From assembly GCF_900130055.1 (NCBI RefSeq), contig NZ_FQXU01000012.1:62001-126000 (forward strand): a stretch of 64,000 bases of DNA. The letters run 5' to 3'. Shown here one piece after another: positions 59,224 through 64,000 of the stretch. The DNA is from Clostridium intestinale DSM 6191. Lineage in GTDB: Bacteria; Bacillota; Clostridia; Clostridiales; Clostridiaceae. The number at the start of each line of letters is the position of its first letter. Positions within the stretch are counted from its first letter, which is position 1. Position numbers and translations under genes: made by a program. A model generated the notes under the pieces. It saw only the letters and a program-made list of their open reading frames with translations, was not told the DNA's origin and searched no databases.

Positions 59224-60438
59224 ATGAAAACCATAGGTGATAATCCAATTTGGACCAGTGTAAATCCAATAAGTTATCATTATCCTAGTTTAAATGAAAA
59301 TATTGATTGTGATGTTGTTATTGTTGGTGGAGGAATATCTGGAGCTTTATGTTGTTATTACTTTGCTAAGGCAGGTATAAAAACTGTTTTACTTGAATCA
59401 AATATTCTTGGTTATAGCAGTAGTTCTTGTTCTACCTCTATCCTTCAATATGAAATTGATTCAAATATTTCAGGTTTAAGTAGTAAGCTCGGAAAAGAAA
59501 AAGCTTTTGAGGCTTTTTCTGAAACCCTTCAAGCTTTTAATGATTTAAAGGATATAATAAATGAATTAAATATTGATTGTGACTTTAAAGCTGTTCCCTC
59601 TTTACTTTATACTAATAAACCTGCACATTCACAGGCATTACGAAATGAATATAATCTTAGAAAATCTGCTGGATTTGATGTTCAATATATAGACTTCAAT
59701 AATTCTAGAGATTATTTTCCATTCCCAATTTATTCAGGAATACTTTCTCACGAAGGTTCTGGAATCGTTGATCCTTACAAATTAATAAATGCTTTAATAA
59801 GAAATGCTTTTGATAATGGAGCTAGAGTTTTTGAACATACACCTGTAGATAATATAAAAGCTCTTTATACAGGTGTTTTAGTAAATACCCCTAAAGCCAA
59901 AATAAATGCAAAAAAAGTTATTATTGCTACTGGTTACGAGGCTATAGAAGATTATCATATACCTAATCAAAAATTAACTAGAAGTTTTACTATTAGTACA
60001 ACAAAATTTCTAAATGAAAATGAGGAAGTTTGGTATAAAAACTCTATAGTTAGAGATATGAGTGATCCTTATACATACCTTAGACCAACTGTAGATGGTA
60101 GGATATTAATAGGCGGAGAGGACATAGATAATTTAGAATATAATGATGAATTAAATTCTAAAAAATATCTAATACTAGAAAAGAGATTAAGAGATTTGCT
60201 CTGTTCTCCTAAAGATTTTAAGATTGAATTCCAATTTAATGGTGTATTTGATGATACAAATGATAGTCTTCCTATAATAGGAGAAAATCAAGACTTTCCA
60301 AATCACTATTTTTGCTTAGGCTACGGTTCTAATGGAATTTTATATTCAACCTTTGGAGCAAAGATGCTATTAGATCTCTATCTTAATCAGAATGCCTCCC
60401 ACTTGGACTTATTTGAATTTAGTAGAAATACTATCTAG
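59224..60438 (+). CDS. FAD-dependent oxidoreductase (DAO/DadA-like)
   Basis: A 404-aa flavoenzyme of the D-amino-acid/glycine oxidase fold. The N-terminal dinucleotide-binding motif VVIVGGGISGALCCYYFAKAG lies at ~29-49 (split VVIVGGGISG, ALCCYYF), a second FAD contact KVIIATGYE is near 235-243, and the C-terminal LPIIGE...YFCLGYGSNGI closes the FAD site. No Rieske cluster or iron-sulfur cysteines are seen. The substrate amine is unknown. ATG 59224 is used because TAGGAG lies 9 nt upstream; ATG 59206 precedes that site. The phased repeat array lies 160-260 bp upstream. Confidence 0.9.
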   Translation: MKTIGDNPIWTSVNPISYHYPSLNENIDCDVVIVGGGISGALCCYYFAKAGIKTVLLESNILGYSSSSCSTSILQYEIDSNISGLSSKLGKEKAFEAFSETLQAFNDLKDIINELNIDCDFKAVPSLLYTNKPAHSQALRNEYNLRKSAGFDVQYIDFNNSRDYFPFPIYSGILSHEGSGIVDPYKLINALIRNAFDNGARVFEHTPVDNIKALYTGVLVNTPKAKINAKKVIIATGYEAIEDYHIPNQKLTRSFTISTTKFLNENEEVWYKNSIVRDMSDPYTYLRPTVDGRILIGGEDIDNLEYNDELNSKKYLILEKRLRDLLCSPKDFKIEFQFNGVFDDTNDSLPIIGENQDFPNHYFCLGYGSNGILYSTFGAKMLLDLYLNQNASHLDLFEFSRNTI

Positions 60439-60479
60439 AGCTATTGCACTAAGAAATTAGTGCAACAGCTCCTTTTTTT
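60438..60479 (+). terminator. Terminator of the oxidoreductase gene
   Basis: GAGCTATTGCACTA pairs with TAGTGCAACAGCTC (one mismatch), followed by seven T. Confidence 0.9.
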
Positions 60480-60519
60480 ATTTAATGTTTTTGTAGTAAA
60501 ATTAATTGAGGTGATTTAT

Positions 60520-61869
60520 ATGGTTATTTTTTATCCTAAAGATGTTCAATATGTTATAGATACATTAACTAAAAATAATTATGAAGCTTTTTTAGTTGGA
60601 GGATGTGTTAGAGATATTCTTTTAGATACAAAACCTAAGGACTATGATATAACAACTAATGCTCTACCTGAGCAGGTCATGTCATTATTTTCTAAAACAA
60701 TACCTACTGGTTTAAAACACGGAACAGTAACTGTTTTAATTAATGATACTCCATACGAAGTTACAACCTATAGAATTGATGGTGATTATAAAGATAATCG
60801 AAGACCAGAAGATGTGCAGTTTGTTTCTTCACTTAAAGATGATCTATCTAGAAGAGACTTCACGATAAATGCTTTAGCTTATAACAATAAAGATGGTCTA
60901 CAGGACTTTTTTAATGGCACAGAGGACTTATCCTCAAAACTTATTAAAGCTGTAGGTGATGCTGATAAGCGCTTTAATGAAGATGCTTTAAGAATGCTTA
61001 GAGCTATACGTTTTTCCTGTCAGCTTAACTTTAATATAGAATTAAGAACACTAAAAGCTATAGAAAAAAATAGTTCTCTTATTTTAAATATAAGTTCTGA
61101 AAGAATACGAGATGAACTTTGTAAAATCCTAACTTCCCCTAATCCTGCTAAGGGATTTAGACTTTTAAACTCTACAGGAATACTTAAATATATACTTCCT
61201 GAGCTTCAAAAGGCTGTTGGTTTTGACCAAAAAACGCCTTATCATGATAAAGATATATTTGAGCACACGCTTTCTGTTGTGGAAAAAGTTCCTAATAATT
61301 TAACCTTAAGGTTAGCTGCCCTTTTTCATGATATAGCTAAACCACAATGCTTTTTTATAGGAGAAGATGGTATAGGACATTTTTATGAACATCAAAAGGT
61401 AGGAAAAGATTTATCTAAAAATATACTAAAAGGCCTATCCTTTGATAATGATACTATAGATAAGGTTTCTACCCTTGTTAGAGAACATATGAGTATACTT
61501 TTTAAACCCAAATCCGCGGCTATTAAAAGGTTAATTAATCGAGTAGGAAAAGATCTTATATTTGATTTATATGATTTGCAAAAAGCAGACATTTTATCTT
61601 CTGCACCTCCGTTTATAGCATTGGAAGCTTTGGAGTCTACTAAAGAAAGAACAAAAGAAATTTTAGAAGCAGACGAACCTTTAGATAAATCTTCTTTAAA
61701 TATAAATGGAAACATATTAATGAAATCTTTAAATATAAAACCTGGAAAAATAATTGGAGAAATAATTGATTATCTTATGAATAAAGTTATAGATGAGCCT
61801 AACTTAAACAATGAAGCTGATTTATTAGTTTTAGCTAGGGATTATATAAATGATAAAACAAACCCTTAG
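60520..61869 (+). CDS. cca: CCA tRNA nucleotidyltransferase
   Basis: A 449-aa class II nucleotidyltransferase that adds or repairs the tRNA 3' CCA. LVGGCVRDILL (~25-35) and the metal-binding KPKDYDITTNA (~38-48, DxD) form the head; RRDFTINALAYN and the EDALRMLRAIRFSCQL neck follow. An HD domain (HTLSVVEKV, LFHDIAKP ~267-274, HQKVG, REHMS) lies in the C-terminal half, as in many bacterial enzymes with phosphohydrolase activity. ATG 60520 is chosen with GAGGTG 7-8 nt upstream; the frame runs back through the preceding terminator without a usable start. Confidence 0.92.
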   Translation: MVIFYPKDVQYVIDTLTKNNYEAFLVGGCVRDILLDTKPKDYDITTNALPEQVMSLFSKTIPTGLKHGTVTVLINDTPYEVTTYRIDGDYKDNRRPEDVQFVSSLKDDLSRRDFTINALAYNNKDGLQDFFNGTEDLSSKLIKAVGDADKRFNEDALRMLRAIRFSCQLNFNIELRTLKAIEKNSSLILNISSERIRDELCKILTSPNPAKGFRLLNSTGILKYILPELQKAVGFDQKTPYHDKDIFEHTLSVVEKVPNNLTLRLAALFHDIAKPQCFFIGEDGIGHFYEHQKVGKDLSKNILKGLSFDNDTIDKVSTLVREHMSILFKPKSAAIKRLINRVGKDLIFDLYDLQKADILSSAPPFIALEALESTKERTKEILEADEPLDKSSLNINGNILMKSLNIKPGKIIGEIIDYLMNKVIDEPNLNNEADLLVLARDYINDKTNP

Positions 61870-61893
61870 GAATATTTAAAATCCTAAGGGTTT
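61860..61893. terminator. Bidirectional terminator between cca and addA
   Basis: AAACCCTTAGGA pairs perfectly with TCCTAAGGGTTT (61860-61871 with 61882-61893), covering the cca stop codon between convergent genes. Confidence 0.85.
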
Positions 61894-61898
61894 ACCTT

Positions 61899-64000
61899 TT
61901 ATATCTTAACTTCTTTATCTATATTAAATAAATATAGATATCTTTCTTTAACTTTTTTACCTGTTATTTTTTCTAAAGCTTCTTCATAGTAGTCTAACTG
62001 TAATCTATACCTATCTATTATTTCCTCTACACCTTTTTCTCCTACATAATCTGTTTTATAGTCTAGAAGAACTATTCCATCCTCTTCTTCAAAGTAGGCA
62101 TCTATTACTCCCTGAAGTCTTACCCTCTCAGTTTCATATTCTCTAGGAAGAGTTTTATCAAAATTTAAGGCACTTATTTCTGTATAGAAAGCTAATTCCC
62201 TATTTACCTCTCTACCTTCTTCAAAAGCGTTCTTCATTCTCTGCCCTAAATTACTATTCATAAAGTTTAGGATTTTCTTTATGTTTATTACTTTACTTTC
62301 ATCTTCTCTTAGTAAGTCTCTTGCTATTAATTCTTCTATTTGTTCTTTTATATCACTGTATGAATTACTTTTTCCTAACTCTAACTTCTGCATAAAGAAG
62401 TGGACTATGGTTCCTCTTTCAGCTGGTGATAACCCTCTCTCTTCTTGCAAAAATACTGGTTTTACTACTTTCTCAACCTTAAATACATCATAAGTAGCTT
62501 CTTCTTGTAAATCCTCATAAGCTCTTTTCTTTAAATCAGATACTGATATATTTGAAGGAAGTAAAGACGACTCTCTATACTTATACTTGAAGCCTAGTCT
62601 TCTTTCTATCTCTTTATTTATAGACTTATATTCCTTATTTATAAACAATTCTTTTTCTTCGTTTTTATCCACAGCAATAAAATTTTCTTCCACAGGCATT
62701 TGAGATTTTCTCCACAAGTTTATATTCCAGTGAGAATTATCAAGGCTTAAGTTTTCCACAAAGCTATTTTCGCCTCTCAATATCCCCCCATCTTTATGTC
62801 TACATAAAGCTAAGGCTATCCAGTCTAAAAAGCTTCTTTTCTTCAGTACTTCTGATGGAGATATTTTATTATCCCCTAATGCTGTTGACCTTCTCCACTT
62901 ATCTACACTTCTATCAAAATTAGTTGTAGCTCCTGTTATTATAAGCTTTTCCTTAGCTCTAGTTAAGGCTACATAAAGTATTCTCATTTCCTCTGATAAG
63001 GCTTCTACTAAAAATTTTTTCTTTATAGCATTTTTAGCTATAGATGGATAGGATACTCTTCTTTCTACATCTATAACCTGAGGGCCAAATCCTAAATCCT
63101 CATGGAAAAGAACCTCTTTATTTAAATCCATAAGATTAAATTGTTTTCCACAACCACTTAAAAATACTACAGGAAACTCAAGACCCTTACTTTTATGAAT
63201 ACTCATTATTCTTACTACATCTTCATTTTCACCAAGAATTTTAGCACTTCCCATATCGCCAGAGGAGCTTCTAAGTCTATGAATAAAGTTTATAAAATTA
63301 AACAATCCCTTAAAGCTGGTTCTTTCAAATTGCCTAGCTCTTTGGAATAATATTCTTAGGTTAGCTTGCCTTTGTATTCCATTGCTCATAGCTCCTACAT
63401 ATCCATAATAAGAGGTATCCATATATAAATACCATATGAACTCATCTATAGGAGTATATATAGCCTTTTCTCTCCAACGTTTTATACTCTCTATAAAATA
63501 GGTGCATTTTTCCTTTAAGCTTTCATTTACTTCTTTTTCCCCTAAAGCTATTTTTTCTATGGTTTCATAGTAGTAGTCTTCTTCACCTATAATTCTTAAA
63601 TCCGCAAGTTCTTCTGCTGTAAAAGAAAATATAGGACTTCTTAATGTGGATATTATAGGTACATCTTGAAGTGGATTGTCTATAACTTGAAGTACAGAAA
63701 GTATGGTTCTTATTTCTATGGTTTCAAAATATCCACTTCCAGTATCAGCATAGATTGGTATACACATAGCTCCAAGTTCCTCTAAGAAGGTGTCAGCCCA
63801 GTTTTTAGTTGCTCTTAAAAGAATTACTATATCCTTAAATCTTATTTTTCTATATTCTCCAGTACCTTTATCTAAAACCTTATATATGCTTCCATCCTTA
63901 GGATTCATAAGATTATTAATTCTGTTTCCCACGATTCTTGCCTCTATTTGAACTGCGGTTAAATCCTCTTCTTCCTCAGTATCTATCTCTATTTCTTCTG
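61899..64000 (-). CDS. addA: ATP-dependent helicase/nuclease subunit A (C-terminal part; 5' end off window)
   Basis: The minus-strand frame is open from the right edge of the window to the stop at 61899, giving about 700 C-terminal residues of a ~1240-aa protein; the GTG at 63932 is internal. Visible are UvrD-type helicase motifs of domains 1B/2 (IRFKDIVILLRA, VRIMSIHKSKGLEFPVVFL, EEMRILYVALTRAKEKLII) and the C-terminal RecB-like nuclease (GVIDAYFEEEDGIVLLDYKTDY, with the D...DxK set, then QLDYYEEAL). AddAB repairs double-strand breaks, is regulated by Chi and degrades phage DNA. addB would lie to the right, outside the window. Confidence 0.95.
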   Translation of the reverse strand, partial: EEIEIDTEEEEDLTAVQIEARIVGNRINNLMNPKDGSIYKVLDKGTGEYRKIRFKDIVILLRATKNWADTFLEELGAMCIPIYADTGSGYFETIEIRTILSVLQVIDNPLQDVPIISTLRSPIFSFTAEELADLRIIGEEDYYYETIEKIALGEKEVNESLKEKCTYFIESIKRWREKAIYTPIDEFIWYLYMDTSYYGYVGAMSNGIQRQANLRILFQRARQFERTSFKGLFNFINFIHRLRSSSGDMGSAKILGENEDVVRIMSIHKSKGLEFPVVFLSGCGKQFNLMDLNKEVLFHEDLGFGPQVIDVERRVSYPSIAKNAIKKKFLVEALSEEMRILYVALTRAKEKLIITGATTNFDRSVDKWRRSTALGDNKISPSEVLKKRSFLDWIALALCRHKDGGILRGENSFVENLSLDNSHWNINLWRKSQMPVEENFIAVDKNEEKELFINKEYKSINKEIERRLGFKYKYRESSLLPSNISVSDLKKRAYEDLQEEATYDVFKVEKVVKPVFLQEERGLSPAERGTIVHFFMQKLELGKSNSYSDIKEQIEELIARDLLREDESKVINIKKILNFMNSNLGQRMKNAFEEGREVNRELAFYTEISALNFDKTLPREYETERVRLQGVIDAYFEEEDGIVLLDYKTDYVGEKGVEEIIDRYRLQLDYYEEALEKITGKKVKERYLYLFNIDKEVKI

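Overview
The window is a very AT-rich Firmicutes chromosome segment, most likely from a spore-forming Clostridium (sensu stricto). The evidence is a BclA-type spore-surface protein end, SbcDC, AddA, MalQ, DegV, a UviA/TcdR-type sigma factor, strong GGAGG-type ribosome sites and many hairpin-plus-T-tract terminators. The species cannot be named from the sequence alone.

Layout. 1-3320: the 3' end of a BclA-like exosporium protein followed by two glycosyltransferase genes, one fused to a methyltransferase, probably a spore-surface glycan locus. 3366-13546: pyridoxamine-type kinase, a DUF4003-DUF2207 pair, a large YhgE/Pip membrane protein with its TetR regulator and matching palindromic operators, phosphatidylserine decarboxylase, a zinc-ribbon protein and an orphan DUF1887 (Card1/Can2-like) CARF-nuclease. 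13604-13691: a short GC-richer array with an exact 8-bp period, then a GntR regulator. 14546-21647: a five-gene minus-strand operon for cellulose synthesis and probable acetylation: BcsA-like synthase with PilZ domain, an anchored accessory protein, MBOAT and DHHW acyltransferase partners, and a GH8 endoglucanase. 21866-23644: Xaa-Pro aminopeptidase.

23752-42171 is an integrative element of about 18.4 kb in the 3' end of tRNA-Arg(ACG). The intact tRNA is at 42146-42222, the duplicated tRNA end is at 23765-23790, and paired TGTCTACA motifs near both ends look like integrase arm sites. It has an integrase, excisionase, DUF927-type ATPase, XRE repressor and several unknown genes, and no virion structural genes that I recognise. 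Its cargo falls into three groups. The first is a UviA-like sigma factor with a UviB-like holin and a peptidoglycan-binding/CHAP hydrolase, resembling the toxin/bacteriocin release cassettes of clostridia. The second is an OLD-family nuclease flanked by two copies of the integrase 3' end. The third is a Septu-like ATPase-HNH pair with an unusual long N-terminal region. RadC, an HTH protein and a multi-spanning membrane protein fill the right end. The element reads as a defence and lysis island or phage-satellite-like element.

42286-64000 is ordinary host chromosome: a soluble histidine kinase, DegV, SbcC-SbcD, MalQ, an OmpR-type two-component system behind two membrane glycosyltransferase genes, PepT, two DUF1189 paralogues, an L,D-transpeptidase, a second 8-bp-phased repeat array (58966-59061), an FAD oxidoreductase, a CCA-adding enzyme and the C-terminal part of AddA running off the right edge. 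Annotation rests on reading motifs by eye; no database search was run.
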